Source: Klebsiella africana
GTDB taxonomy: Bacteria; Pseudomonadota; Gammaproteobacteria; Enterobacterales; Enterobacteriaceae
Direction of reading: 5' to 3'
NCBI RefSeq assembly: GCF_020526085.1
Contig: NZ_CP084874.1
Location: 868,001-932,000, forward strand
Length of the DNA: 64,000 nt
The position numbers and the translations under genes were made by a program. This document shows, one piece after another, positions 26,714 to 35,628 of the stretch (the first letter of the stretch is position 1; each line of letters opens with the position of its first letter). Under the pieces are notes generated by a model. It saw only the letters and a list, made by a program, of their open reading frames with translations. It had not been told where the DNA came from and made no database searches.

Positions 26714-26737
26714 TTGCAGCCTGTGACCAGGCTGCAA
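26714..26737 (-). terminator. Terminator of ygdQ
   Basis: Perfect 10-bp stem TTGCAGCCTG / CAGGCTGCAA with a 4-base loop, starting 9 bp after the ygdQ stop. On the minus strand the stem is followed by CCC and then five T. It is a normal intrinsic terminator, slightly spaced from its T-run. Confidence 0.8.
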
Positions 26738-26746
26738 TTTTGTGGT

Positions 26747-27460
26747 TTATAGCGGGTTTTTCTTATTACGCAGCAGGTTAAGGCTCTCCACCGCGATAGA
26801 GAAGAACATAGCGAAATAGATGTATCCCTTCGGCACATGGACGTCGAAACTTTCCAGCATCAGGGTAAAGCCGACGAGGATCAGAAACGACAGCGCCAGC
26901 ATTTTCACCGAAGGATGACGGTCAACAAAATCGCCGATAGGTCGTGCGGCGAACATCATCACCCCCACCGCGATCACCACCGCCGCCATCATGATGAACA
27001 GATGATCCGACAGGCCGACGGCGGTGATGACGGAATCGAGGCTAAAGATGATATCCAGCAGCATGATCTGCACAATGGCGCCGAGGAAGGAGTGAACGTT
27101 AGTTTTCAGCCCCTCCTCTTCACCTTCGATAGATTCATGGATCTCTTTACTGGCTTTCCAGATAAGGAACAGCCCGCCGAGCAGCAAGATCAGATCGCGA
27201 AACGAGATCTCCTGACCGAGGACGGTGAAGAGCGGATTGGTCAGCTTAACGACCCAGGCGATAGAGGCCAGCAGCGCCAGACGCATGACCATCGCGCCCA
27301 TCAAACCGATCCGCCGCGCATGGGCGCGCTGGGCGGTAGGTAGCTTGGCCACGACCAGAGAGAGGAAAATAATATTATCGATCCCGAGCACGATCTCCAG
27401 CAGCGTCAACGTGCCCAGCGCCAGCCAGGCGTTAGGATCGGTTATCCATGCAAATAACAT
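26747..27460 (-). CDS. ygdQ: YgdQ, TerC-family membrane protein
   Basis: Integral membrane protein of 237 residues with about seven helices, of the TerC/UPF0053 family. The family signatures LEIVLGIDNIIFLS and LLDIIFSLDSVITAVG, with acidic residues inside the membrane, are both present. E. coli YgdQ has the same length and nearly the same sequence. TerC relatives act in metal (Mn) export or in loading exported proteins; the function of YgdQ itself is not proven. Confidence 0.94.
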   Translation of the reverse strand: MLFAWITDPNAWLALGTLTLLEIVLGIDNIIFLSLVVAKLPTAQRAHARRIGLMGAMVMRLALLASIAWVVKLTNPLFTVLGQEISFRDLILLLGGLFLIWKASKEIHESIEGEEEGLKTNVHSFLGAIVQIMLLDIIFSLDSVITAVGLSDHLFIMMAAVVIAVGVMMFAARPIGDFVDRHPSVKMLALSFLILVGFTLMLESFDVHVPKGYIYFAMFFSIAVESLNLLRNKKNPL

Positions 27461-27522
27461 TGTTCAAAGTCCTGCAAAATAGAAAGCAGCAATTATATGC
27501 AACCCCAACGCAGAACAAAAAA

Positions 27523-28218
27523 TTAATCGTGTTGTAACAAGAAATGGCGGGCAAGCAGGGCGGCGGTAAAATTCTTTTTCAGATAGAAACCGCGCGGCAG
27601 CGTAAGGATCGTCTCGCCGCGGGCGCCGATGGCTTCGGTCAGCGCCTTGCTGTTGGCGGCTTTCGGTCTTAACTGCAGCACCTCGCCGTGGCGGGCGGTG
27701 ATGCGCTCGACTTCGCCCAGAACAATGAGATCCATCAGCTCCTCCCAGTCCATGCGCAGCTGACGCTCCTCGTCTTCGTCCGGGCTCCATAACAGCGGTG
27801 CGCCGACGCGCCGCGCCGCCAGCGGGATGGTGCGCTCCCCCTCCACCGGGATCCACAGGACGCGCTGTAGCTTATGTCGTACATGGCTGCTCTCCCAGGT
27901 GACGCCGCTATTGCCGGTTAACGGGGCGACGCAGACAAAGGTGGTTTCCAGCGGACGCCCCCGGCTGTCGATGGGGATCGTTTTGAGTTCGACCCCCAGC
28001 GCGGCGAAATCCTGTTCAGGTTTACTGCCTGCGCTGGCGCCAAGCCACAGCTCCAGCAGAATGCCCGTCCAGCCTTTATCGCGTTTAAGATCGCGCGGAA
28101 TGGGGATCCCCGCCAGCGCCGCCAGCTCGCCCAGCGAATAGCCGGCCAGCTGGCGGGCCTGGGCCAGCAGCTGTTCCTGACTTTGCGGCGGTGAGGCGAG
28201 CGGAGCGATGGTGGGCAT
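27523..28218 (-). CDS. mutH: MutH, mismatch-repair endonuclease
   Basis: Nicks the unmethylated strand at hemimethylated GATC sites after activation by MutS and MutL. The protein has 231 residues. The catalytic triad of the DEK type is seen as Asp70 with Glu77 and Lys79 in [11 protein letters not shown], at exactly the E. coli numbers. The C-terminal lever includes [17 protein letters not shown]. It reads away from the DnaA-box region at 28219-28900 and from rppH. Confidence 0.97.
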   Translation of the reverse strand: MPTIAPLASPPQSQEQLLAQARQLAGYSLGELAALAGIPIPRDLKRDKGWTGILLELWLGASAGSKPEQDFAALGVELKTIPIDSRGRPLETTFVCVAPLTGNSGVTWESSHVRHKLQRVLWIPVEGERTIPLAARRVGAPLLWSPDEDEERQLRMDWEELMDLIVLGEVERITARHGEVLQLRPKAANSKALTEAIGARGETILTLPRGFYLKKNFTAALLARHFLLQHD

Positions 28219-28900
28219 AGGGCAATACCTTTGGTTAAAAAATGAGCGCTAATTTTGCGCGTTGTGGATAGAGTTTACCGTTTTCTGAGTAACTATACCA
28301 ATCACATGATTTATATGGCTTTTTAAACTTATCATGCGGCTGATGAAAACGGTGAAAACGGGTTTTCCAGAACTGGTCACTGACAATAAACAGGATCTTA
28401 CACCATGTTATCCACAGAAAAGTGGGATAACTGGGGAAAAGCCCCACTACTGGTTCGATTTACAGCCTTGACGTGCGACGAAAATCGAAATTTTAGAGAA
28501 AATCTGCCCGAGGCCTGCGCGTAATCTGTGGATAAAATCGACATTGCTCGATCTTTCATCAGTCGCCGGATCGCATATGTGATGATCGTCACGTTATGCT
28601 GTAATAAGTGAAAGGAATATATTCTAACTTAATGAATATGCTATCATTATTTTAAGGTGCTAGCGATGCGATGTTCGGATTACTCTGGGTTTTCCCGGGT
28701 TAATTCCGTACTTCTTCACAACTCTATCCACAGAAAAAGTGAATAAAATCGGCTGTCACGCGCTTTCATTGTTTATAACTCTGGCCATTACTGTGAGTTA
28801 TTCAAATGTTATCCGTTCTCAGTGTGCGAACAGAGTGGTTTACCGTTTCCGGCGAGTGTGAAACAATCATTCACATTGAAGCTTATCTTGAGGTAGTCCG
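28219..28900. other. DARS2-like DnaA-reactivating region
   Basis: A 680-bp AT-rich gap between mutH and rppH, the position of E. coli DARS2, which exchanges ADP for ATP on DnaA and so promotes initiation. It contains two perfect DnaA boxes: TTATCCACA at 28408-28416 and its reverse TGTGGATAA at 28527-28535. Two one-mismatch boxes lie at 28263-28271 and 28724-28732. A further TTATCCCAC on the opposite strand at 28422-28430 is close to the first, as in the head-to-head core of DARS sites. AATCGAAATTTTA (28484-28496 area) resembles an IHF site with one mismatch. Promoters for mutH and rppH must also be here. No dominant gene is seen. Confidence 0.85.
28405..28524 (+). CDS. Possible YgdT-like 39-residue ORF inside DARS2
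   Basis: An ATG at 28405 opens a 39-codon frame starting MLSTEKWDNWGK, which resembles, from memory, the start of E. coli YgdT (MLSTESWDN). The first codons are the DnaA box itself, so similarity may reflect DNA-site conservation rather than a protein. There is no good Shine-Dalgarno upstream. I lean towards a non-coding explanation; listed because the same frame is annotated in E. coli. Confidence 0.25.
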   Translation: MLSTEKWDNWGKAPLLVRFTALTCDENRNFRENLPEACA

Positions 28901-29431
28901 GTGATTGATGACGATGGCTACCGCCCAAATGTCGGTATTGTAATCTGTAATCGTCAGGGCCAGGTGATGTGGGCCCGACGCTATGGTCAGCACTCGTGGC
29001 AGTTCCCGCAAGGGGGCATAAATCCAGGAGAATCCGCAGAGCAGGCGATGTATCGGGAATTGTTTGAAGAGGTCGGGTTAAGCCGTAAAGATGTGCGGAT
29101 CCTGGCCTCAACCCGTAACTGGCTGCGTTACAAGTTGCCTAAACGTTTGGTGCGTTGGGACACAAAGCCGGTTTGTATCGGCCAGAAACAAAAGTGGTTT
29201 CTTTTGCAGTTGATCGGCAACGATGCGGACATCAATATGCAAACCAGCAGTACACCTGAATTTGATGGTTGGCGCTGGGTGAGTTACTGGTACCCGGTTC
29301 GCCAGGTGGTGTCGTTCAAGCGCGACGTCTACCGCCGGGTGATGAAAGAGTTCGCCAGCGTGACCATGTCGCTGGCGGAGAGTGCACCTAAGCCGCAAAG
29401 CGCGCCTGCTTATCGACGTAAAAGAGGTTAA
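28901..29431 (+). CDS. rppH: RppH, RNA pyrophosphohydrolase
   Basis: Nudix hydrolase of 176 residues that removes pyrophosphate from the 5' end of mRNAs and thereby starts RNase E-dependent decay. The Nudix box begins at Gly38-39 and includes the metal-binding glutamates Glu53, Glu56 and Glu57 (RELFEEVGL). The start is a GTG at 28901 with GAGG in front. It is 12 bp before ptsP and may be co-transcribed with it. Confidence 0.97.
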   Translation: MIDDDGYRPNVGIVICNRQGQVMWARRYGQHSWQFPQGGINPGESAEQAMYRELFEEVGLSRKDVRILASTRNWLRYKLPKRLVRWDTKPVCIGQKQKWFLLQLIGNDADINMQTSSTPEFDGWRWVSYWYPVRQVVSFKRDVYRRVMKEFASVTMSLAESAPKPQSAPAYRRKRG

Positions 29432-29443
29432 GCCACGCACATT

Positions 29444-31690
29444 ATGCTCACTCGGTTGCGAGAAATAGTCGAGAAGGTCGCGAGTGCGCCGCGTTTAAAC
29501 GAGGCGCTGGATATTCTGGTGACGGATGTCTGCCAGGCGATGGAGACGGAAGTCTGCTCGGTTTACCTGGCTGACAATGACCGACGCTGCTATTACCTGA
29601 TGGCCACCCGCGGGTTAAAAAAACCTCGCGGGCGCACCGTTGCGCTGGCGTTCGATGAAGGCCTGGTGGGGCTGGTCGGCCGCCTGGCAGAGCCCATCAA
29701 CCTCGCTGATGCGCAAAAACACCCCAGCTTCAAATATATCCCTGCCGTCAAAGAGGACCGCTTCCGCGCCTTCCTTGGCGTGCCGATCATTCAGCGCCGC
29801 CAGCTGTTGGGCGTGCTGGTGGTCCAGCAGCGCGAGCTGCGTCAGTTTGATGAAAGCGAAGAGTCTTTCCTCGTCACCCTCGCCACCCAGATGGCGGCGA
29901 TCCTCTCCCAGTCCCAGCTGAACGCCCTGTTCGGCCAGTATCGTCAGACGCGTATTCGCGCTCTGCCAGCCTCCTCCGGGGTGGCAATCGCCGAAGGCTG
30001 GATGGACGTCAGCCTGCCGTTGATGGAGCAGGTGTATGAAGCCTCGACGCTGGATACCGCCTCGGAACGCGAACGCCTGACCGGCGCGCTGGAAGAGGCG
30101 GCCAACGAGTTTCGTCGCTACAGCAAACGCTATGCTGCCGGAGCGCAAAAAGAGACGGCGGCGATATTCGATCTCTACTCGCACCTCCTCTCCGACGCCC
30201 GCCTGCGTCGCGAGCTGTTTGCCGAAGTCGATAAAGGCGCGGTGGCCGAGTGGGCGGTCAAAAAGATCATTGAGAAGTTCGCCGAACAGTTTGCCGCGCT
30301 CAGCGACGGCTATTTGAAAGAGCGAGCCGGCGATCTGCGTACCCTGGGTCAGCGTCTGCTGTTCCATCTCGATGACAGTATTCAGGGGCCCAACACCTGG
30401 CCGGCGCGCATTATCCTCGTGGCGGACGAGCTGTCGGCCACCACCCTCGCCGAGGTGCCGCAGGATCGCCTGGCCGGCGTGGTGGTGCGCGATGGCGCTG
30501 CCAACTCCCATGCCGCTATTATGGTGCGCGCCCTCGGGATCCCGACGGTGATGGGGGCCGATATCCAGCCCTCTCTGCTGCATGGCCATACGCTGATTGT
30601 CGATGGCTATCGCGGTGAGCTGCTGGTGGATCCTGAACCTGTCCTGTTGCAGGAGTATCAGCGCCTTATCAGCGAAGAGAACGAACTCAGCCGCCTGGCG
30701 GAGGACGATCTCCAGCGCGCGTCGGAGCTGAAAAGCGGTGAGCGGGTGAAAGTCATGCTCAACGCCGGCTTAAGCCCGGAGCACGAAGAGAAGCTCGGCA
30801 GCTTTGTTGACGGCATTGGCCTCTACCGCACCGAAATTCCCTTTATGCTGCAGAGCGGCTTCCCCTCAGAGGAGGAGCAGGTCGCCCAGTATCAGGGCAT
30901 GCTGCAGATGTTTAACAGCAAACCGGTGACCCTGCGTACCCTGGACATCGGCGCCGATAAACAGCTGCCGTATATGCCGATCAGTGAAGAAAACCCATGC
31001 CTCGGCTGGCGCGGGATCCGCATCACCCTCGATCAGCCGGAGATCTTTTTGATCCAGGTGCGGGCGATGCTGCGCGCCAACGCCGCCACCGGCAACCTCA
31101 GCATTTTGCTGCCGATGGTGACCAGTCTGGAGGAGGTGGATGAGGCCCGTCGGCTGATCGATCGCGCCAGCCGGGAAGTGGAAGAGATGATCGGCTACGC
31201 CATCCCACGTCCACGTCTGGGGGTGATGCTGGAGGTCCCGTCGATGGTCTTTATGCTGCCGCAGCTGGCCAGCCGGATCGATTTTATCTCGGTAGGGACG
31301 AACGACCTGACCCAGTACCTGCTGGCCGTCGACCGCAACAATACCCGCGTCGCCAGCATGTATGACAGCCTGCATCCTGCGGTATTGCGGGCGCTGGCGA
31401 TGATTGCCCATGACGCGGAGCGCTTTGGCATCGATCTGCGACTATGCGGCGAGATGGCGGGCGACCCGATGTGCGTGACGATCCTCATCGGTCTCGGTTA
31501 CCGCCATCTGTCGATGAACGGCCGCTCGGTGGCGAGGGTGAAGTATCTGCTGCGCCGCATCGATATCGAAGAGGCGCAGGAGCTGTCGCGTCGCAGCCTC
31601 GATGCCCAGATGACCGCCGAGGTCCGCCATCAGGTGGCGGCCTTTATGGAGCGTCGTGGTCTCGGCGGCCTGATCCGCGGCGGGCGGTAA
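29444..31690 (+). CDS. ptsP: PtsP, enzyme I of the nitrogen PTS
   Basis: Phosphoenolpyruvate-protein phosphotransferase of 748 residues. An N-terminal GAF domain (about 1-160) senses nitrogen status, followed by the enzyme I core. Phosphorylated His356 lies in DGAANSHAAIMVRA, the same number as in E. coli. The PEP-binding C-terminal barrel has GIGLYRTEIPFM and LRLCGEMAGDP. It donates phosphate to NPr and EIIA-Ntr. It overlaps no gene but follows rppH closely. Confidence 0.97.
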   Translation: MLTRLREIVEKVASAPRLNEALDILVTDVCQAMETEVCSVYLADNDRRCYYLMATRGLKKPRGRTVALAFDEGLVGLVGRLAEPINLADAQKHPSFKYIPAVKEDRFRAFLGVPIIQRRQLLGVLVVQQRELRQFDESEESFLVTLATQMAAILSQSQLNALFGQYRQTRIRALPASSGVAIAEGWMDVSLPLMEQVYEASTLDTASERERLTGALEEAANEFRRYSKRYAAGAQKETAAIFDLYSHLLSDARLRRELFAEVDKGAVAEWAVKKIIEKFAEQFAALSDGYLKERAGDLRTLGQRLLFHLDDSIQGPNTWPARIILVADELSATTLAEVPQDRLAGVVVRDGAANSHAAIMVRALGIPTVMGADIQPSLLHGHTLIVDGYRGELLVDPEPVLLQEYQRLISEENELSRLAEDDLQRASELKSGERVKVMLNAGLSPEHEEKLGSFVDGIGLYRTEIPFMLQSGFPSEEEQVAQYQGMLQMFNSKPVTLRTLDIGADKQLPYMPISEENPCLGWRGIRITLDQPEIFLIQVRAMLRANAATGNLSILLPMVTSLEEVDEARRLIDRASREVEEMIGYAIPRPRLGVMLEVPSMVFMLPQLASRIDFISVGTNDLTQYLLAVDRNNTRVASMYDSLHPAVLRALAMIAHDAERFGIDLRLCGEMAGDPMCVTILIGLGYRHLSMNGRSVARVKYLLRRIDIEEAQELSRRSLDAQMTAEVRHQVAAFMERRGLGGLIRGGR

Positions 31691-31693
31691 CGG

Positions 31694-31726
31694 TAGCCCG
31701 GGTGAGGCGTAAGCCGTAACCCGGGG
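31694..31726. repeat. REP-like extragenic palindrome, copy 2
   Basis: TAGCCCGGGTGAGGCGTAAG followed by CCGTAACCCGGGG repeats the family seen at 25098-25134, with GCCCGGGT pairing with AACCCGGG and GGC with GCC inside. It starts 4 bp after the ptsP stop and may protect the transcript end or stop transcription. Confidence 0.7.
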
Positions 31727-31862
31727 ATCCTCTGTTCGCACCCTCCGGCAAAATAGGGTACCGCCGGGAAAACGGCATTCTGTTAGCATCCGTATACATA
31801 TCTTTTACACGTTCGGCGCGGATCGCTCTTGTGGCTTATGCTATGATTCGCCTCCTTCGGCG

Positions 31863-31881
31863 TGCCCGTTTTGTTCGGGCA
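31863..31881 (+). promoter_or_regulatory. Hairpin upstream of lgt
   Basis: TGCCCG / CGGGCA stem with a 7-base loop (TTTTGTT), 55 bp before the lgt start. It lies in the presumed lgt leader. It could be a weak attenuator or a stabilising hairpin; no U-run follows. Confidence 0.35.
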
Positions 31882-31935
31882 TGGATCATCACCGCTGTCC
31901 ACTTTCGGCGGAATAACAAGTCTTTATGGTGACAG

Positions 31936-32811
31936 ATGAATAGTGGCTACCTGCATTTTCCGGAGTTCGATCCGGTCATTTTTTCTCTAGGCCCGGTCTC
32001 CCTCCACTGGTACGGTTTGATGTACCTGGTGGGCTTTGTCTTTGCGATGTGGCTGGCCACCCGTCGGGCGAATCGTCCGGGCAGCGGCTGGACGAAAAAT
32101 GAAGTGGAAAACCTGCTTTACGCGGGCTTTCTCGGCGTCTTCCTGGGCGGCCGTATCGGCTACGTGCTGTTTTACAACCTGCCGGTATTTCTTGCCGATC
32201 CGCTGTATCTGTTCCGTGTCTGGGACGGCGGCATGTCGTTCCACGGCGGCCTGATCGGCGTGATCCTGGTGATGATTATCTTCGCCAGACGCACTAAACG
32301 CACCTTCTTCCAGGTCTCCGATTTTATCGCGCCGCTGATCCCATTTGGTCTTGGCGCCGGGCGTCTGGGCAACTTTATCAACGGCGAGCTGTGGGGCCGC
32401 GTGGACCCGAGCTTCCACTACACGATGATTTTCCCGGGCTCCCGTGCCGAAGACCTGGCGCTGCTGCCGACGCATCCGGAATGGCAATCGCTGTTCGATA
32501 CCTACGGCGCGCTGCCGCGCCACGCGTCGCAGCTTTACGAGCTGGCGCTGGAGGGCGTGGTGCTGTTCCTGATCCTGAACCTGTTTATCCGCAAACCGCG
32601 CCCAACCGGCTCCGTTTCCGGCCTGTTCCTGATTGGCTATGGCCTGTTCCGCATCATCGTGGAATTCTTCCGCCAGCCCGACGCCCAGTTCACCGGCGGC
32701 TGGGTGCAGTACATCAGCATGGGGCAGATTCTTTCGATCCCGATGGTGCTTGCGGGTATCATCATGATGGTTTGGGCTTATCGCCACCGTCCGCAGCAAC
32801 AGAATTCTTGA
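31936..32811 (+). CDS. lgt: Prolipoprotein diacylglyceryl transferase
   Basis: Essential inner-membrane enzyme that adds diacylglycerol to the lipobox cysteine of prolipoproteins. It has 291 residues and seven helices, as in E. coli. The signature [14 protein letters not shown] with its catalytic arginine, and the HGGLIG histidine motif, are present. It is 6 bp before thyA, so the two form the usual lgt-thyA operon. Confidence 0.97.
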
Positions 32812-32817
32812 GGAACC

Positions 32818-33612
32818 ATGAAACAGTATCTTGATTTGATGCAGAAAGTGCTCACCGAGGGCACGCCAAAAAATGACCGCACCGGCACTGGCACGATCTC
32901 TATTTTCGGCCATCAGATGCGTTTTAACCTGCAGGAAGGCTTCCCGCTGGTGACCACCAAGCGCTGTCATTTACGCTCCATCATCCATGAACTGCTGTGG
33001 TTCCTGCAGGGAGACACCAACATCGCCTATCTGCACGACAACAACGTCACCATCTGGGATGAGTGGGCAGATGAAAATGGCGACCTGGGGCCGGTTTACG
33101 GTAAACAGTGGCGTTCCTGGCCTGCGCCGGATGGCCGCCATATCGACCAGATCAGCACGGTGATGAACCAGCTGAAAAACGACCCGGATTCCCGCCGGAT
33201 CATCGTGTCGGCGTGGAACGTCGGTGAACTGGATAAAATGGCGCTGGCGCCGTGCCACGCCTTCTTCCAGTTCTACGTCGCCGACGGCAAGCTCTCCTGC
33301 CAGCTGTATCAGCGCTCCTGCGACGTATTCCTCGGCCTGCCGTTCAATATCGCCAGCTACGCGCTGCTGGTGCATATGGTGGCGCAGCAGTGCGATCTGC
33401 AGGTCGGTGATTTCGTCTGGACCGGCGGCGATACTCACTTGTACAGCAACCATCTCGAGCAGACTCACCTGCAGCTGAGCCGCGAACCGCGTCCGCTGCC
33501 GAAGCTGGTCATCAAGCGCAAACCGGCGTCGATTTTCGACTACCGCTTTGAAGACTTCGAGATTGAAGGTTACGATCCGCACCCAGGCATTAAAGCGCCG
33601 GTAGCGATTTAA
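32818..33612 (+). CDS. thyA: Thymidylate synthase
   Basis: Makes dTMP from dUMP with methylene-tetrahydrofolate. It has 264 residues, the E. coli length. Catalytic Cys146 is in [13 protein letters not shown]; the dUMP-binding arginines in [13 protein letters not shown] and [17 protein letters not shown] are present. GAGG precedes the ATG. An intrinsic terminator follows 19 bp after the stop. Confidence 0.98.
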   Translation: MKQYLDLMQKVLTEGTPKNDRTGTGTISIFGHQMRFNLQEGFPLVTTKRCHLRSIIHELLWFLQGDTNIAYLHDNNVTIWDEWADENGDLGPVYGKQWRSWPAPDGRHIDQISTVMNQLKNDPDSRRIIVSAWNVGELDKMALAPCHAFFQFYVADGKLSCQLYQRSCDVFLGLPFNIASYALLVHMVAQQCDLQVGDFVWTGGDTHLYSNHLEQTHLQLSREPRPLPKLVIKRKPASIFDYRFEDFEIEGYDPHPGIKAPVAI

Positions 33613-33631
33613 CCCCCCCGTAGAGATAACC

Positions 33632-33660
33632 AACCGGCGCCCGATGGCGCCGGTTTTTTT
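33632..33660 (+). terminator. Intrinsic terminator of lgt-thyA
   Basis: Perfect 10-bp GC-rich stem AACCGGCGCC / GGCGCCGGTT with a CGAT loop, running directly into a tract of seven T. Confidence 0.93.
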
Positions 33661-33882
33661 ATGCCCTTTGCACCACATCCCGATGGGGTATCTCCATTGC
33701 CGCAGGGATAAGATCGATTTCACCTGATCCCAGGCCACAGACGGTTGCGGTGGGGGAAGTTGGGTAGATGCTCGCAAAAAAATGTTCTGCTGTTGGTGAT
33801 ACAAACCTTTTTTGCGTATCTGGCCGGAAAAGCCATTTTCCGTCGTCGCGCCAGGGCCAATCGCCGCGGCATACTCGACACC

Positions 33883-34350
33883 ATGAACAGAGAACATGGT
33901 TATACCCTGATGGAAACCCTGGTAACGCTGACGTTAATGATGATCCTCAGCGTCGGCGGCCTGTACGGCTGGCAGCGCTGGCAGCAGCAGCAACGACTGT
34001 GGCAAACCGCCGCCCAGGTGCGGGATTTTCTGCTCTTTCTGCGCGATGACGCCAACGCGTACAACCGGGACCGTTTGCTTCGCATCGGCCAGGACGAGGC
34101 GGGCTGGTGCCTGAGTGCGCAGGGGGAAGGGGCGGACTGCACCGCCGGGTCGGCCTTCACGCTGCGTCCGCGCTGGCCGGGGATCACGCTGGTCGGTGTT
34201 ACGCCTGGTCTGGGGTTTTATGGTCTGCGCAGCACCGCCTGGGCGGGGAATCTGCGGCTGCAGAGCGCGGCCGGCAGCTGGAGCATCGTGATCTCACACT
34301 GGGGGCGGATTCGTTTATGCCCCAGCGACAGCGCAGGGGGATGTCAGTGA
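33883..34350 (+). CDS. ppdA: PpdA, type II/IV minor pseudopilin
   Basis: Prepilin-like protein of 155 residues. The leader MNREHG ends at the prepilin peptidase site G/Y, followed by YTLMETLVTLTLMMIL with Glu at position +5, then a periplasmic domain with GxLRLQSAAGSWSIVIS-like strands. I take the ATG at 33883 because it gives the short leader; the open frame begins 46 codons earlier. It is the first of four small genes that overlap each other and run into recC. Its role in E. coli is as a minor pilin of a type IV-like system; function here is inferred. Confidence 0.9.
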   Translation: MNREHGYTLMETLVTLTLMMILSVGGLYGWQRWQQQQRLWQTAAQVRDFLLFLRDDANAYNRDRLLRIGQDEAGWCLSAQGEGADCTAGSAFTLRPRWPGITLVGVTPGLGFYGLRSTAWAGNLRLQSAAGSWSIVISHWGRIRLCPSDSAGGCQ

Positions 34351-34904
34351 ACAGTCGCGGATTTTCCCTGGCGGAGGCGCTGATCGCCATGGCGATCGGC
34401 TCGCTGCTGCTGATGGGGGCCTGCCGCTTTCTGCCTGCCCTGCAGCGTCATATTCTGCGCCAGGGCGAACAGCTGGCCCTGGAGAACGAGCTGTGGCAGC
34501 GCGTGCATGCCCTGGGAAAACATCTGCAGCGCGCCGGGTACTGCCGGGGAGCGTGCGGCGAAGCCGGGCTGGAGCTAGCCGCCGGCGGCGAGTGTCTGAT
34601 TGTGCGCTGGGATGCGAACAGCAACGGGAGATGGGAAACCTCCCCCGCGGCAGCGGCGGAGAGCACCGGCTTTCGCCTGCGCGACGGCGCGCTGGAGACC
34701 TTGCGCGGGGCCAGCGACTGCCGCGGCGGCGGATGGGAGAAAATCACCAACCCGGGCGCCATTGTGGTGACGCGCTTCTCGGTACAACGTCAGGTCACCC
34801 CGGGCTTTGCGCCGGAGCTGAGCGTGACGCTGGCGGCGCGCTCTGCCCGGCAGGCGGGGCTGGTGAGTGAGGTGGAGCAGCGAGTGACGGGGTATAACCT
34901 GTGA
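34341..34904 (+). CDS. ppdB: PpdB, minor pseudopilin
   Basis: Prepilin-like protein of 187 residues, the E. coli length. The leader MSVNSRG is cut before FSLAEALIAMAIGSLLLMG, with Glu at +5. The C-terminal globular part has WDANSNGRWE and paired cysteines (YCRGACG). The ATG at 34341 overlaps the ppdA end by 10 bases and follows GCAGGGGG. A GTG two codons later is a less likely start. Confidence 0.9.
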   Translation: MSVNSRGFSLAEALIAMAIGSLLLMGACRFLPALQRHILRQGEQLALENELWQRVHALGKHLQRAGYCRGACGEAGLELAAGGECLIVRWDANSNGRWETSPAAAAESTGFRLRDGALETLRGASDCRGGGWEKITNPGAIVVTRFSVQRQVTPGFAPELSVTLAARSARQAGLVSEVEQRVTGYNL

Positions 34905-35308
34905 TCCGCCAGCGAGGAATGTCGTCGCTGCTGATGGTGCTTCTGTTGCTGACTCTCGGCAGCCTGCTTCTTGAGGGGCTTAACCTGCAGCAGCGGGCGC
35001 TGCTGGCGCAAACCGCCAGCGAAACGCAGGCGATCCGCAATACGGCGATGGCCCATTCGGCGCTGCAGTGGGGAAAACAGCAAGTCTGGTCGGCGCAGGT
35101 GGCGCTGGCCTGTCGGGAGCAGACGCAGCAGGGCTGGCGCGCCTGTCTGCGTATCTTCGGCGACGGCTCACTGTTGCTCAGCAGCGCCAGCGGCGAGGTG
35201 CAGGTCTGGCAGTCCGGCGAGGTGCGCGGTGGGCAGGTGCGTTTTTCCGCCCACGGCTGGAGCGATTTTTGCCCGCTCAGGGAGGTGAGCTTATGTCAAA
35301 TGCCCTGA
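34901..35308 (+). CDS. ygdB: YgdB, pseudopilin-operon protein
   Basis: Protein of 135 residues, E. coli YgdB length. It begins MIRQRGMSSLLMVLLLLTLGS, a single hydrophobic helix that resembles a minor pseudopilin of the PilX/GspK kind without the usual Glu at +5. Four cysteines follow in the periplasmic part. The start is a GTG that overlaps the ppdB stop (GTGA). Expected to be at the inner membrane with PpdA, PpdB and PpdC. Confidence 0.88.
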   Translation: MIRQRGMSSLLMVLLLLTLGSLLLEGLNLQQRALLAQTASETQAIRNTAMAHSALQWGKQQVWSAQVALACREQTQQGWRACLRIFGDGSLLLSSASGEVQVWQSGEVRGGQVRFSAHGWSDFCPLREVSLCQMP

Positions 35309-35616
35309 AGCGTCAGCGGGGGTTTAGCCTGCCGGAGACCGTGCTGGCGATGGCGCTGATGGTGCTGACGGTCACCGCGCTGGGCGGCTATCAGCGCGGA
35401 ATGGCGCAAGGAACTGTCCAGTTGAACCAGACCCGTCAACTGTGGCGCGACGCGTGGCGCTATAGCCAGCTCTCCGCGCCACCGTCGCCGGCACGCGGGC
35501 AGGTAAGCCGTATGCAGACATCGAGGCAAAGATGTGTCAGCATCACGGTAACGATCAGTATGCCCGTTGCAAAGCGGGTGCAGATGACCCGGCTGCATTG
35601 CCCGGTCAGCCAGTAG
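35293..35616 (+). CDS. ppdC: PpdC, minor pseudopilin
   Basis: Prepilin-like protein of 107 residues. Leader MSNALKRQRG is followed by FSLPETVLAMALMVLTVTAL with Glu at +5, a classic type IV pilin N-terminus. The ATG at 35293 follows GGGAGG and lies 16 bases inside the end of ygdB. The C-terminal part is short and includes two cysteines. It ends 12 bp before recC, so the pilin genes and recC are probably one transcript. Confidence 0.9.
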   Translation: MSNALKRQRGFSLPETVLAMALMVLTVTALGGYQRGMAQGTVQLNQTRQLWRDAWRYSQLSAPPSPARGQVSRMQTSRQRCVSITVTISMPVAKRVQMTRLHCPVSQ

Positions 35617-35628
35617 TCAGGAGCAATT

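Noticed and set aside
27464..27856. 130-codon minus-strand frame overlapping mutH
   Set aside because: Out-of-frame with the conserved MutH protein and low in hydrophobic core; a shadow.
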